A DNA stretch of 64,000 nucleotides from Adhaeribacter pallidiroseus (GTDB lineage: Bacteria; Bacteroidota; Bacteroidia; Cytophagales; Hymenobacteraceae), in NCBI RefSeq assembly GCF_003340495.1, contig NZ_QASA01000001.1, positions 3,906,001-3,970,000 on the forward strand, read 5' to 3'. The notes below the pieces were generated by a model. It ran no database searches. It was given only the letters and a program-made list of their open reading frames with translations, and was not told where the DNA came from. Positions 27,034 to 36,283 of the stretch are shown here, piece by piece; the stretch's first letter is position 1; the number at the start of each line of letters is the position of its first letter. The translations under genes were made by a program, and so were the position numbers.

Positions 27034-27216
27034 TTTTATAATCATATAGGTCTCTTCATAATAGAAACATGGTTTGGCATAAACTTTACATGTGTGTTTA
27101 TCAACCCTTACCAGCCGACCATCTACTCCAATTGTGAAACCATTAAATCTAACATCAATAAAACCATCCGCGCTTATAGACCATAATCCAATCACTGAAT
27201 GTAATATTTTGTACAA
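27022..27216 (-). CDS. Possible small protein (TTG start)
   Basis: 64 codons from a TTG that directly follows an in-frame stop. The middle (FIDVRFNGFTIGVDGRLVRV) is protein-like, so this may be the tail of a lost gene. No family recognised; weak. Confidence 0.25.
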   Translation of the reverse strand: MYKILHSVIGLWSISADGFIDVRFNGFTIGVDGRLVRVDKHTCKVYAKPCFYYEETYMIIKKYN

Positions 27217-27329
27217 TCATGAGTATGGGTAATTCCTGTGCTACTAAGGATATATGTCCTATCTGGTCTGAAAGTCCAGGTAAAATCAGTCATAGGAGCA
27301 TTCTGCAATATCCAATTATCGCCTTTTAC

Positions 27330-27971
27330 TTACTTAGTATTCACATGGTTAGGAAAATGCTCTTGTAACATTTTGGCCACTTTCCCTTCTGGGTTAAGCG
27401 GTTTCACTTTTTTCAGGATTACCTTGCGGTATGTAATAGATAACCTTCTTCCCCGATGTTTTACCTGACCCTCCACCATATCTTTTTTGCGGGGAGGAAT
27501 GGAGTGATTCCATTTATATCTGGCATCATCTTGCATCACATATACCGAGCGCCGGGGAACCTCCACATCTACCACGTCCCCACCGGCAATTTTGATAAAA
27601 CGCATGATGCACCCACTGCCCAGATTAACCCCACAAATTTGGTTTTCGAAATAGTTCCGATCTTTATGCGGGCGGAGTCCCTCTCCCGGCGCATATTCAT
27701 TGATGATAACCTGGTCGGGTGGAATCGAGACAATATGCTGTTCTACCAGGTTTTCGGATAATTGATGAATGAGCAACGGCATCGGAACCGGAAAGGGTAT
27801 GAGACTATAAGGCTTTTCCAATTCATTGCGGTACCCATAGTATTGCAACCTTCTATCGTAATCCACCACCCAGGTTTGGTGATCAATTTCCTGGATCAAT
27901 TCCGCCTCCATGGCTTCACTGATAAAATCAGGGTAAAGGAGCAAACCTGGTACTGGTGTTTCCATTTTCAA
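27330..27971 (-). CDS. AlkB-like 2-oxoglutarate/Fe(II) dioxygenase
   Basis: 213 residues. The iron ligands are seen as HxD in GLRPHKDRNYF and the distal His in RYKWNHSIP; the 2-oxoglutarate-binding Arg lies in RRLSITYRKV. These proteins oxidatively remove alkyl groups from nucleic-acid bases. The spacing resembles bacterial AlkB/ALKBH8-like proteins. It lies in the same element as the SRAP and polymerase genes, so a DNA-damage response role fits. The substrate (DNA or RNA) is not shown by the sequence. Confidence 0.85.
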   Translation of the reverse strand: MKMETPVPGLLLYPDFISEAMEAELIQEIDHQTWVVDYDRRLQYYGYRNELEKPYSLIPFPVPMPLLIHQLSENLVEQHIVSIPPDQVIINEYAPGEGLRPHKDRNYFENQICGVNLGSGCIMRFIKIAGGDVVDVEVPRRSVYVMQDDARYKWNHSIPPRKKDMVEGQVKHRGRRLSITYRKVILKKVKPLNPEGKVAKMLQEHFPNHVNTK

Positions 27972-28094
27972 TTAGATTAGCAAGTTCGTTGTAAAAAGGT
28001 AAGAGGCAAATGATTTACAAAGGGTAACGACTCTTAGGAAGTTAAGTTGGCAAAGTGGCACCAAAAATCAGCAGGAAATTCGTTAAAACACCCC

Positions 28095-28131
28095 AATAAA
28101 ACAGCCACTCTCCCCGGATAGCTGTTTTATT
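28095..28131. terminator. Hairpin, probable terminator
   Basis: AATAAAACAGC (28095-28105) and GCTGTTTTATT (28121-28131) form an 11-bp stem just downstream of the minus-strand 62-residue gene. The T run is short, so strength is uncertain. Confidence 0.5.
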
Positions 28132-28144
28132 TCCTTTTATTGAT

Positions 28145-28333
28145 TTAAAAACTTCCTAGGGCAACAGGCAAGCTCTTATCTCGCTCTACCGGGGTTCTTA
28201 CTTTATTTATCGTCCGGTATAATCTAGCACAGGCAAGGTAAAAGGCCACGAGTAGAGCGCCGTATATCACAATCCGGGCTAAGGTCATGCGGATAATTTT
28301 ACCTTTGCGTGTCAGGTTATTATAGAGTTTCAT
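28145..28333 (-). CDS. Small membrane protein (62 aa)
   Basis: A basic N-terminus (MKLYNNLTRKGKIIRMTLAR) leads into one membrane helix (IVIYGALLVAFYLACARLYR). No family recognised. A hairpin follows the stop. Confidence 0.45.
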   Translation of the reverse strand: MKLYNNLTRKGKIIRMTLARIVIYGALLVAFYLACARLYRTINKVRTPVERDKSLPVALGSF

Positions 28334-28512
28334 AGTTTAGCTATTTATAAATTTGGAAACTAGTAAATACTACTGGTAGTTCATCCACCTTATCAGTTTG
28401 TAATACAAATCCTAGATATGCATTGGATTTTGGCTCGAGTAAGAAAGAAAATATTTCTCGAGAAGAATTATATGTTGCTTGCGGCTGGTATAGATACTAA
28501 ATAGTAAGCGGC

Positions 28513-30915
28513 ATGAATAAACTATTTACCCTAATAACACTACTTTGGCTGTACCTGCAAGGTTCTGCTGTTTTTGGACAGGAGTGGCAATGGGTGAAAA
28601 AGGCGGGGGGTAAAGGGACCGATTGGGTCACCAGCATTGGGGTAGATGCGGCCGGGAACAGTTATATTACCGGGGCCTTCGAAGACACCATTCACTTTGG
28701 GGATTTGATCCTGAAGAACAGGGTTAATGATATTTACAAAATCTACTATGATATCTTTCTAACCAAATATGATACGGATGGCCAGGAAGTATGGACTCGC
28801 CAGGCTGGCGGTGGTAATTCCGAGTGGGGCCGCGCCATCGCCGTTGACCCAGCAGGGAATAGCTATCTAACCGGCAGCCTGGAGGGGAAAGCTGTTTTTG
28901 GTAATATTAATCTTCCAGATAAAGGGTTCGGAACGTATCTAGCTAAATACGATACCAACGGCAAGGTTTTATGGGCAACCAACACGAGTAGTACTCTGGC
29001 GGAAGGATATGGGATAGCTGTAGATAATCAGGGGAATAGTTATGTTACCGGGTGGTTTCAGGAAAGAATCGCTTTTGGTTCTATTATCTTGACTGGCCCG
29101 GAACTGATTGAAAAACCGTTTCTTGCCAAATACAACCCCAGTGGCGAGGTAGTCTGGGCGAAAACGTTTAGTGGCGAAGGTATCGGTTTGAGTAATGATG
29201 TAGCAGTAGATGCTCAAGGAAATAGTTATATCACCGGATATTTTGACGGAAAGGTTTCTTTTGGAACTAAGCCACTACAAGCAATTGGAAACAGTGATGC
29301 TTTTTTAGTCAAGTATGATCCCAGTGGCAATGTAATCTGGGCTCGTCAGGCAAGTACAAGTTCAGGTCCGTATGCGATGGGGGAAGCCATTGCCTTGGAT
29401 AAAACCGGAAACTGCTATCTGACCGGGCTCTTTGTGAATGAATTAACCTTGAATGACCTCATCTTAAATGGCAGTGGACAAGAAGATGTGTTCATAGCCA
29501 AATATGATGCGAACGGGAAGGTTATTTGGGCTACCAAAACTGGGGGAGCAGGTGCGGATATAGGCAAGAGCATTACCGTGGATGCGACTGGTCAAGTTAC
29601 GATTGCGGGTAGTTTCAATCAACTAGTTCAAGTAGGCGCTACCACCTTGAACAGTGTACAGGATGAAGATATTTTCCTGGCGCACTATAATGCCAATGGC
29701 GAGCCAGTCTGGGCTTTGCAGGCGGGAGGTTTAAATGTAGACGGATTGTACCTTGATCTTGCCCAGGATGGTCAAGGAAATAGTTATTTGACAGGAGCAT
29801 TCGATGAAACCGTAGATTTTGGAGCTAAAGAAATAACCGCTATCGGCTCACCAGATTTGTTTATCACCAAGGCCAGGCCACCCGCCGCCGCTACAATGAA
29901 TCTTTCTTCCTTGCCAACGACCAGTATTTGTGCGGGTTCTACTATAGCCATTCCGTTTACGACTACGGGTTACTGGGCGGAAGGAACTAGTTTTTTGGTA
30001 GAACTTTCGGATGCCAGTGGTTCGTTTGTTGCACCAATAGTGATCGGTACGGGTCCAACTAGCCCGATAGAGGCAAATATTCCTCTAGAAATTATAGCCG
30101 GTAGTGGTTACCGGATGCGGATCATCGCCTCTACGGGTTTGATGAGCGCAGATAATGGCCTTGATCTGACTATCACGGCCCTGCCAGAGGTAAGTGCTGG
30201 AGCGGACGAAACGGTGTGTGCTTCAGCTAGTAGTTTCTCGTTGAGCGGCTTTAGTCCGGCCGGAGGTACCTGGTCGGGTACGGGGGTAAATGCACCCGGC
30301 GTATTTACGCCTGCGCTGGCCCAAGTCGGTACCCATACCCTTACCTATTCGGTACAAAAAGGTGCTTGTAGCTTCAGCAGCACTAAAACGATTACCGTGG
30401 TAGTTCCCACTAGTATTATGGCAGCCATTGTCCCTACGGAATGTAGTTCGGTTTCTACTACCCAAGCCTATGCTCCTTTTCAAGCCACCTTTACCAACCA
30501 GACTAAAGGCGCTACTGGTTTTTTATGGGACTTTGGGGATGGGAACACATCGAATGAAGAAGCACCTACTCACGCCTATACCCAAGAAGGAAAATATAAA
30601 GTCACTTTAACCGCGTTGTTTGGGAATGAGTGTAGCCAAACTAAGGAAATTACGGAGGTGGTAATACGCAAAAAGCAAGACTTACCAAATGTATTTACGC
30701 CGAACCGGGATGGTTTAAACGACACCTTTGCTTTTAATATTACTTGTTTATCCGTAAACCTGAAAGTATTCAATCGGTCGGGAACACTCGTATATGAGCA
30801 GGCTAATTATCAAAATACCTGGGATGGGGGCAGTCTGTCGGATGGCATATATTATTACCAACTTACCACAACTAAGGGTTCCAGTTGGAAAGGCTGGGTA
30901 GAAATTATCCGGTAA
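28513..30915 (+). CDS. Secreted SBBP-repeat protein with PKD and gliding-type C-terminal domain
   Basis: 800 residues. A signal peptide (MNKLFTLITLLWLYLQGSAV) is followed by about eight beta-propeller-like repeats of the form DAAGNSYITGAF ... FLTKYDTDGQEVWTRQAGG to about residue 450. Then come Ig-like regions, a PKD domain (FLWDFGDGNTSNEEAPTHAY) and a CHU_C/T9SS sorting domain (NVFTPNRDGLNDTFAFN ... YYYQLTTTKG). It is probably exported by the type IX system and anchored at the surface. The 43-bp palindrome lies 15 bp after its stop. Confidence 0.88.
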   Translation: MNKLFTLITLLWLYLQGSAVFGQEWQWVKKAGGKGTDWVTSIGVDAAGNSYITGAFEDTIHFGDLILKNRVNDIYKIYYDIFLTKYDTDGQEVWTRQAGGGNSEWGRAIAVDPAGNSYLTGSLEGKAVFGNINLPDKGFGTYLAKYDTNGKVLWATNTSSTLAEGYGIAVDNQGNSYVTGWFQERIAFGSIILTGPELIEKPFLAKYNPSGEVVWAKTFSGEGIGLSNDVAVDAQGNSYITGYFDGKVSFGTKPLQAIGNSDAFLVKYDPSGNVIWARQASTSSGPYAMGEAIALDKTGNCYLTGLFVNELTLNDLILNGSGQEDVFIAKYDANGKVIWATKTGGAGADIGKSITVDATGQVTIAGSFNQLVQVGATTLNSVQDEDIFLAHYNANGEPVWALQAGGLNVDGLYLDLAQDGQGNSYLTGAFDETVDFGAKEITAIGSPDLFITKARPPAAATMNLSSLPTTSICAGSTIAIPFTTTGYWAEGTSFLVELSDASGSFVAPIVIGTGPTSPIEANIPLEIIAGSGYRMRIIASTGLMSADNGLDLTITALPEVSAGADETVCASASSFSLSGFSPAGGTWSGTGVNAPGVFTPALAQVGTHTLTYSVQKGACSFSSTKTITVVVPTSIMAAIVPTECSSVSTTQAYAPFQATFTNQTKGATGFLWDFGDGNTSNEEAPTHAYTQEGKYKVTLTALFGNECSQTKEITEVVIRKKQDLPNVFTPNRDGLNDTFAFNITCLSVNLKVFNRSGTLVYEQANYQNTWDGGSLSDGIYYYQLTTTKGSSWKGWVEIIR

Positions 30916-30930
30916 ACCCGTATTAATTAC

Positions 30931-30973
30931 CGTTTCCTGTTTCCAAACACTAAGGCGTAGGAAACAGGAAACG
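30931..30973 (-). repeat. 43-bp palindromic repeat, copy 2
   Basis: An exact reverse complement of copy 1 (15775-15817), including the 15-nt spacer, with arms CGTTTCCTGTTTCC/GGAAACAGGAAACG. It lies between two convergent genes (the SBBP protein and the DnaE-type polymerase), where it could also act as a terminator hairpin. Confidence 0.92.
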
Positions 30974-30999
30974 CTAAAACTGTACAAGGCTTTTCTGAG

Positions 31000-33969
31000 C
31001 TAGGTGATATCCGCCAGTTTCAAGTTTGTGGCGGGCTGGTGTTTCTCCTGAAAAGGCAGTTTGTCCATCTTTTCTACTTCCATACTGGGGAACCCAAACT
31101 CTGCTGTAATCTTTCCTAGCAGCAGGTACACGCCAGGGCCTTTAAAGGGCCAGTCTTTTAAGGATGGAGGAAAGTTAACGGTATCAAAGAAGTTATTCTG
31201 CGTATCCAGAAAAGTACCAAACTGCATGAGTTCTCCCCGGATGGTGCGGACTTGTTTCGTTGTGACTAATATACCCAACATGCGTACTTTCCTTCCGGTA
31301 TACTGCGCCATGGCAGCCGCTAGTACATCCCCCCGGTATTTCGTTTTCAGCAGATCAAAATAAGACAGGCTCACCGGGAAGCCCAGCAGTTCTAACTCAT
31401 CCCAGGCTTTATCTACCAACGTATAGGTTAAACTGGGTAAATGAAAATGTTTCTGCGGCGCTTGAAATAAAACCGCTTCCGCATCCAGGTTGCTTTTATG
31501 ACCGAGCAAGTAAAGTGCTTCCCAGAGCAAGTGTACTTTACTCTGACCCGTAAAGCGAAAAGCATCGATGCGGATCAGGATTTCTACCTGTTCTTTGGTA
31601 ATCTGCGTACGCTTGATAAAATCTTCTAGGCTAGTATAATGTCCCTGTTGAAGGCGCTCCGTTACGATTCTTTGACATGCTTGCTGCTCCAGGTTCTGGA
31701 TATGCACTAGGCCCAGGTAAATGTCCTGCTGGTAAATAGTGGTGGTAAAGAGGCTATGATTCACGCAGGGTAAGTGAATCATAGCACCCGCTTTCCGGGC
31801 TTCCTGCACGTACACCCACGTTTGGTAAAACCCGCCAAAGTTGTTAATCACGGCTACCATAAACTCCAGCGGGTAGTAGGTCTTCAAAAATAAGCTCTGA
31901 TAGCTTTCCACGGCGAATGAAGCCGAGTGCGCTTTAGAAAAGGAATAACCCGCGAACGATTCAACCTGCCGCCAGACCTCGCGGGTAATGGCTTCCGGGT
32001 AGCCTTTCTCCCGGCAGTTACTAAAAAACTTATCGACTAACTTCTGAAATTCTTGCTTGGAGCGGGACTTACCGCTCATGCCCCGACGTAATACATCGGC
32101 ATCGGCCAGGTCTAAGCCGGCAAAGTGGTGGCAAACTTTTAAAACATCTTCTTGGTAAACCATTACCCCATAGGTTTCTTTCAACTGTTCCCCCAGCACC
32201 GGATGAATGTGCTCAATCTTGTCCGGGTGGTGAAAGCGCTGGATATACGCCTTCATCATGCCCGATTTGGCCACGCCCGGCCGGATAATGGAACTAGCCG
32301 CTACTAAAGACAAATAATTATCACAGTGCAGTTTTTTGAGCAAACCCCGCATGGCTGGGCTTTCAATGTAGAAGCAGCCGATGGTATCCCCGGATTTTAA
32401 CTGTTGCCGGACTTTCTCGTCGGTTTTAAAGCGGGCTACTTCGTGCGCATCAATCTTGAGTTTCTGGTTTTGCTGCACCAGGTGCACACATTCCTTGATG
32501 TGGCCAATACCCCGCTGGCTTAAGATGTCGAGCTTCTCAAAGCCGATGCTTTCCGCTACGTACATGTCCCACTGGCTGGTCGGCATGTTTTTGGGTGGTA
32601 AATCCAAAGCGGTGTAACAAGTCAAGGGTTGCTCGGAAATAAGTACGCCGCCCGCATGAATGGAGCGTACGTTGGGAAAGTCGGTGAGCAATTTGCCGTA
32701 TCGGAAGATTTGCTGCGTATACTGGTTTTGATTCGCTCCCGCTGCGGGATTAGCTACTAAAGCATCGAGTTCACTTTTAGGCAACCCGTACACCTTACCT
32801 AGTTCCCGCAAAATAGCGTTTTGCTGAAAGGTACTCATGGCTCCTAAAAGAGCGGTATGTTCCCGGCCGTAGCGTTTAAAGATGTAATCGAGTACCTCGT
32901 CCCGTTCGTCCCAGCTGTAATCAATGTCAAAATCAGGGGGCGAGGTGCGCTTGGGATTGAGAAAGCGTTCGAAGTACAAGTCCAGTTCTATGGGATCTAC
33001 GTCGGTGATACGTAAACAATAGGCTACCACGCTGTTCGCCCCACTGCCCCGGCCAATGTGGTAAAAACCGCGACTCATGGAGTAGCGGATCACGTCCCAA
33101 GTAATGAGGAAATAAGCACTAAAGCCAAGTTTATCAATAATAGTTAGCTCGTGTTCTACCCGTTGCCGGGCTACTTTATGCGTAGCCCCATAGCGCTGGC
33201 GCAAGCCGTCCTGGGCTAATTTTTCCAATAGCAGTTTATCGTCGTAAGCGGTGGCAGAAAAAAGGAATTTGTTCTTGCGGCTGCTGAAGTCGAAAGTAAA
33301 ACTGGCTTGTGCGACCAGCTTTTCCAAATTGCTAATCAAACTAGGAAAACGCTCGTAACTTTTGCGTAACTGATTAGCCGGTAGAAAAGCGGCATCCTCA
33401 TTTAGAGCATGCTCCGGAGTAAGTTGGCTGAGTAAGATGTTATGGTCAATGGCCCGTAAGTGGCGGTGCAAGGCGTATCCTTCTGGGTTCTCGTAAGTAA
33501 ATACCGGTTGCATCACTAGCTTATCCGGATAGTGCCGCAGGTTAGAGAATTGCAGCTTGTTGAGTTCGTGGGGCCGCACTCCAATGTATTCATTCTCTTG
33601 AAGCGCTTGGCTAGTACCCAGGGCAAAAGGATAAATAACCATTACCTGGTTAAAAGCAGGTGGTTTATCGGGTAATGCTTCTTGCAGCAGTTGATAGTGG
33701 CTCAAAAAAATATTTAGCTCTTGAAAACCCGCTTGGTTTAAAGCCACGCCGGTGTATAGCAGTTGATTATCCCGCCGAAATTCTATGCCTACTACAGGCT
33801 GGATACCGAGTTCGCGGCAGGCGGCTACAAAAGGAAACACGCCCGAGGTATTATTAATGTCTGTTAAGATTAAAGCTTTATAGCCTTGCTTCACGGCAGT
33901 AGCCACTACCTCTTCCACCGAGAGGGTACCGTAACGCAGACTGTAGTACGAATGAACAAAGGCCATCAT
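31000..33969 (-). CDS. dnaE2: DnaE-type DNA polymerase III alpha subunit (error-prone, ImuC/DnaE2-like)
   Basis: 989 residues, shorter than replicative DnaE. The order is a PHP domain (HSYYSLRYGTLSVEEV ... LTDINNTSG, with some metal ligands lost), the polymerase core with catalytic Asp residues in SPPDFDIDYSWDERD, fingers, a helix-hairpin-helix region and an OB-like end (RKVRMLGILVTTKQVRTIRG). Its start overlaps the stop of the Y-family polymerase as ATGA, so translation is coupled. Accessory DnaE proteins with Y-family partners extend from lesions and cause induced mutagenesis; that role here is inferred from gene order. The symbol is a best guess. Confidence 0.85.
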   Translation of the reverse strand: MMAFVHSYYSLRYGTLSVEEVVATAVKQGYKALILTDINNTSGVFPFVAACRELGIQPVVGIEFRRDNQLLYTGVALNQAGFQELNIFLSHYQLLQEALPDKPPAFNQVMVIYPFALGTSQALQENEYIGVRPHELNKLQFSNLRHYPDKLVMQPVFTYENPEGYALHRHLRAIDHNILLSQLTPEHALNEDAAFLPANQLRKSYERFPSLISNLEKLVAQASFTFDFSSRKNKFLFSATAYDDKLLLEKLAQDGLRQRYGATHKVARQRVEHELTIIDKLGFSAYFLITWDVIRYSMSRGFYHIGRGSGANSVVAYCLRITDVDPIELDLYFERFLNPKRTSPPDFDIDYSWDERDEVLDYIFKRYGREHTALLGAMSTFQQNAILRELGKVYGLPKSELDALVANPAAGANQNQYTQQIFRYGKLLTDFPNVRSIHAGGVLISEQPLTCYTALDLPPKNMPTSQWDMYVAESIGFEKLDILSQRGIGHIKECVHLVQQNQKLKIDAHEVARFKTDEKVRQQLKSGDTIGCFYIESPAMRGLLKKLHCDNYLSLVAASSIIRPGVAKSGMMKAYIQRFHHPDKIEHIHPVLGEQLKETYGVMVYQEDVLKVCHHFAGLDLADADVLRRGMSGKSRSKQEFQKLVDKFFSNCREKGYPEAITREVWRQVESFAGYSFSKAHSASFAVESYQSLFLKTYYPLEFMVAVINNFGGFYQTWVYVQEARKAGAMIHLPCVNHSLFTTTIYQQDIYLGLVHIQNLEQQACQRIVTERLQQGHYTSLEDFIKRTQITKEQVEILIRIDAFRFTGQSKVHLLWEALYLLGHKSNLDAEAVLFQAPQKHFHLPSLTYTLVDKAWDELELLGFPVSLSYFDLLKTKYRGDVLAAAMAQYTGRKVRMLGILVTTKQVRTIRGELMQFGTFLDTQNNFFDTVNFPPSLKDWPFKGPGVYLLLGKITAEFGFPSMEVEKMDKLPFQEKHQPATNLKLADIT

Positions 33970-35129
33970 AACTTTTTACCCGTTAATCCAGCCGCTCGTT
34001 TAACCGCTTCGGCGCCGTAGCGATGGCGGATCTTGTCCATCGCCTGGTAGAGGTTCACCAGCTCCGTAGTATCTTCAAATAAATCAATCTGCTGAAAGCC
34101 TTGCACCAGATGGCTTAATCTTACCCCCAGTAAGCGAATCAGCATGCGCCGGTTATAGAGCTTCTGGAACAACTCTTTGGCTTTGCGGATGAGGATGTGA
34201 TCGGCGGCGTTGTAGGGGATCATCATCTGCTGGGTATGCGTATCAAAGTTGGCGTAGCGAATCTTCACCGTAATACAACTGGTTAGCTTCTCCTGTTGCC
34301 GCAGTTCAAAAGCCAGCTTTTCCACCATCGACACCAGCAAGTTATTCAGGTAAGCAACATCAGTGGTATCCGTGCTAAAAGTGCGCTCGGTACTAATGGA
34401 CTTTTGCTCCGAATAAGGCACCACGGGCGCTAAATCAATGCCGTTGGCCTTTTCCCAAATAGAGATACCTTCTTTACCCAATACTTTCCGGATCACGTCG
34501 GGAGGAATCATGGTGAGCACTTCAATGGTGGGTACGCCCATGTTGCGCAAGAGCTGGTAGTTCTTCTCGCCCACGCCGGGTATTTTGCGGAGAGAAAGTG
34601 GCGAGAGAAAAGGTTTTACCTGTTCCTGTTGGACTTGTAAGGTGCCGTTGGGTTTGGCCTGGCCCGTGGCAATCTTGCTAACGGTTTTGTTAACCGATAA
34701 ACCAAAGGAAATGGGTAAACCCGTTTCTTTCATAATCAAGTTCCGAAGTTCGTTCGTCCACTTCCAGGTACCAAAGAAACGGTCCAGGCCGGTGACGTCC
34801 AGGTAGTGCTCGTCAATCGAAGCTTTCTCGTAGATATCGGCTTTAGCGGCAATCACTTGGGTAACGTCGGCCGAGTACTTGCTGTAGGCTTCCATATCGC
34901 CCCGCATAATGAGGGCTTCCCCGCAGAGTTGCTTGGCCATCCGGATCGGCATGCCGGCGTGTACCCCGTAACGCCTCGTTTCGTAACTGCAACTGGCTAC
35001 CACACCCCGATCGGATAAGCCGCCGATGATTACCGGTTTACCCACCAGTTGGGAGTTCCGTAATCGCTCCACCGACACGAAGAACGTATCCAGGTCAAAG
35101 TGCGCAATGGTGCGATTTTCCGGCAGCAT
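33966..35129 (-). CDS. dinB: Y-family DNA polymerase (DinB/Pol IV type)
   Basis: 387 residues. Catalytic motifs are complete: AHFDLDTFFVSVERL at the N-terminus and KASIDEHYLDVTGLD. A steric-gate-like FF, a helix-hairpin-helix (SLRKIPGVGEKNYQLLRNMG) and the little-finger domain follow. A beta-clamp binding motif QQIDLFED lies near residue 350. It inserts bases opposite damaged DNA. It lies between SRAP and the DnaE-type gene and overlaps the latter by 4 bp. It could equally be described as an ImuB-like partner, but its active site is intact, unlike ImuB. Confidence 0.9.
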   Translation of the reverse strand: MLPENRTIAHFDLDTFFVSVERLRNSQLVGKPVIIGGLSDRGVVASCSYETRRYGVHAGMPIRMAKQLCGEALIMRGDMEAYSKYSADVTQVIAAKADIYEKASIDEHYLDVTGLDRFFGTWKWTNELRNLIMKETGLPISFGLSVNKTVSKIATGQAKPNGTLQVQQEQVKPFLSPLSLRKIPGVGEKNYQLLRNMGVPTIEVLTMIPPDVIRKVLGKEGISIWEKANGIDLAPVVPYSEQKSISTERTFSTDTTDVAYLNNLLVSMVEKLAFELRQQEKLTSCITVKIRYANFDTHTQQMMIPYNAADHILIRKAKELFQKLYNRRMLIRLLGVRLSHLVQGFQQIDLFEDTTELVNLYQAMDKIRHRYGAEAVKRAAGLTGKKL

Positions 35130-35265
35130 ATATCACGAAACAGCTAAGAATACTATTGGGTAGATACTAATAATGTTAGCAATAACGTAATAAAATATAC
35201 AAAAGCTAAATATTTGAGAATTATTTTTCTAAATACCCCTAAAAACTAATATATTTAGTTGATTG

Positions 35266-35955
35266 CTATTGCGGATTGGGGAAAGCGGCAATGCTGGGAA
35301 TGGGTCGGGCTTGCATTTTAGCAGCATCAAAAGGTTGTAACAAATCTAGTAATTCTTGTTTACTAAGATCATTAGATAACCACAGTTTTTCTATATCGCG
35401 ATCCAGGATTACGGGCATGCGTTCCGGATGAATGGGTTTGACCAGTTCGTTGGCCCGGGTGGTAATGATGGTAAAAGAACGTACTACTTCGCCGGAGCTG
35501 GTATCTACCCACTCATCCCACAAGCCGGCAAAAGCCAGTAAGTTTTCATCCTTCAGGTTGATGAAATAGATTTCTTTTTGCTTTTTGGTTTTCGGTTTGG
35601 TGATCACTTGACCGAACATATCTTTTTCTACTGGCGTAACGTCTTTCCACTCGTAGAAACCCGAAGCGGGTACCAGACAGCGCTTAGTAGTGATCAGGCT
35701 CCGGAAAGAAGGTTTCCAGGTCAGCTCTTCGGATTTCGCGTTAAAGGTATCGTATTTAAAATCTCTGGTCGGAGCCCAATGCGGCAGAATGGACCACTTC
35801 ATAAAAGTTAAATGCTTGGGATCAGTGTTGGTAATTACGGGCAGCACATCACCCGGCCGGGCATCGTAGGAAGGTTGGTAAGGTTCTTCTATTCGCACAT
35901 CAAAGCGTTCTTCAATGGCTTCTAAATCTTCGGTTTCGGAATAGCGGCCGCACAT
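35266..35955 (-). CDS. SRAP (SOS response-associated peptidase, YedK/HMCES-like)
   Basis: 229 residues starting MCGRYSETEDLE; Cys2 is the residue that forms a thiazolidine cross-link with abasic sites after Met removal. Other conserved residues are seen in FNAKSE (Asn), SGFYEW (Glu) and IHPERMPVIL (His). It protects abasic sites in single-stranded DNA. It is the first gene of a probable SRAP-polymerase-polymerase operon (136-bp gap to the next gene). The upstream 36020-36085 region has AT-rich palindromes that could be operators. Confidence 0.92.
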   Translation of the reverse strand: MCGRYSETEDLEAIEERFDVRIEEPYQPSYDARPGDVLPVITNTDPKHLTFMKWSILPHWAPTRDFKYDTFNAKSEELTWKPSFRSLITTKRCLVPASGFYEWKDVTPVEKDMFGQVITKPKTKKQKEIYFINLKDENLLAFAGLWDEWVDTSSGEVVRSFTIITTRANELVKPIHPERMPVILDRDIEKLWLSNDLSKQELLDLLQPFDAAKMQARPIPSIAAFPNPQ

Positions 35956-36019
35956 AATTTTTGTGTTATAGTCTTTTGAAATATAGAAAGCGCAACAACT
36001 AATAATCTGCCATCCCTGT

Positions 36020-36085
36020 AAGTAGCCACAATTTAAAATATTAATATATTAATTTTAATATATAATAAATTATTATATTAGAACA
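36020..36085. promoter_or_regulatory. AT-rich palindromes upstream of the SRAP operon
   Basis: TATTAATATATTAAT-type inverted repeats, overlapping TTAATATATAATAAATTATT, lie between SRAP and the divergent 40-residue ORF. They could be operator or promoter DNA. No known SOS box of this phylum was recognised. Confidence 0.3.
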
Positions 36086-36106
36086 TACTTTTCTAAAAAT
36101 AATGTT

Positions 36107-36229
36107 ATGGCTACAATAGATTTATTATTCCTTTTATGGCTTGGTTGCCTCATTCCACTTGCTATCTTCCTTTACTGGAAAGAAGAACGTCGTTTTAAAA
36201 AACAGGCAGATAAAAGAATGATTATCTAA
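36107..36229 (+). CDS. Small single-span membrane protein (40 aa)
   Basis: ATG 36107 to TAA 36227-36229 encodes one hydrophobic helix (DLLFLLWLGCLIPLAIFLYW) followed by a basic tail (KEERRFKKQADKRMII). It is divergent from SRAP. Not recognised; a small stress-type membrane peptide is possible. Confidence 0.4.
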   Translation: MATIDLLFLLWLGCLIPLAIFLYWKEERRFKKQADKRMII

Positions 36230-36283
36230 AAATATTAATCGACCCTTCTATTCTTAAGCAGCACTTAAAATTCCTCAAAAATC

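Noticed and set aside
26158-27971. K+ channel plus AlkB-like pair as one defence operon
   Set aside because: They are separated by about 500 bp of debris and show no coupling; no functional link is supported.
31000-35955. Canonical SOS (LexA) box upstream of the mutagenesis operon
   Set aside because: Only AT-rich palindromes are visible; none could be matched to a known LexA box for this phylum.
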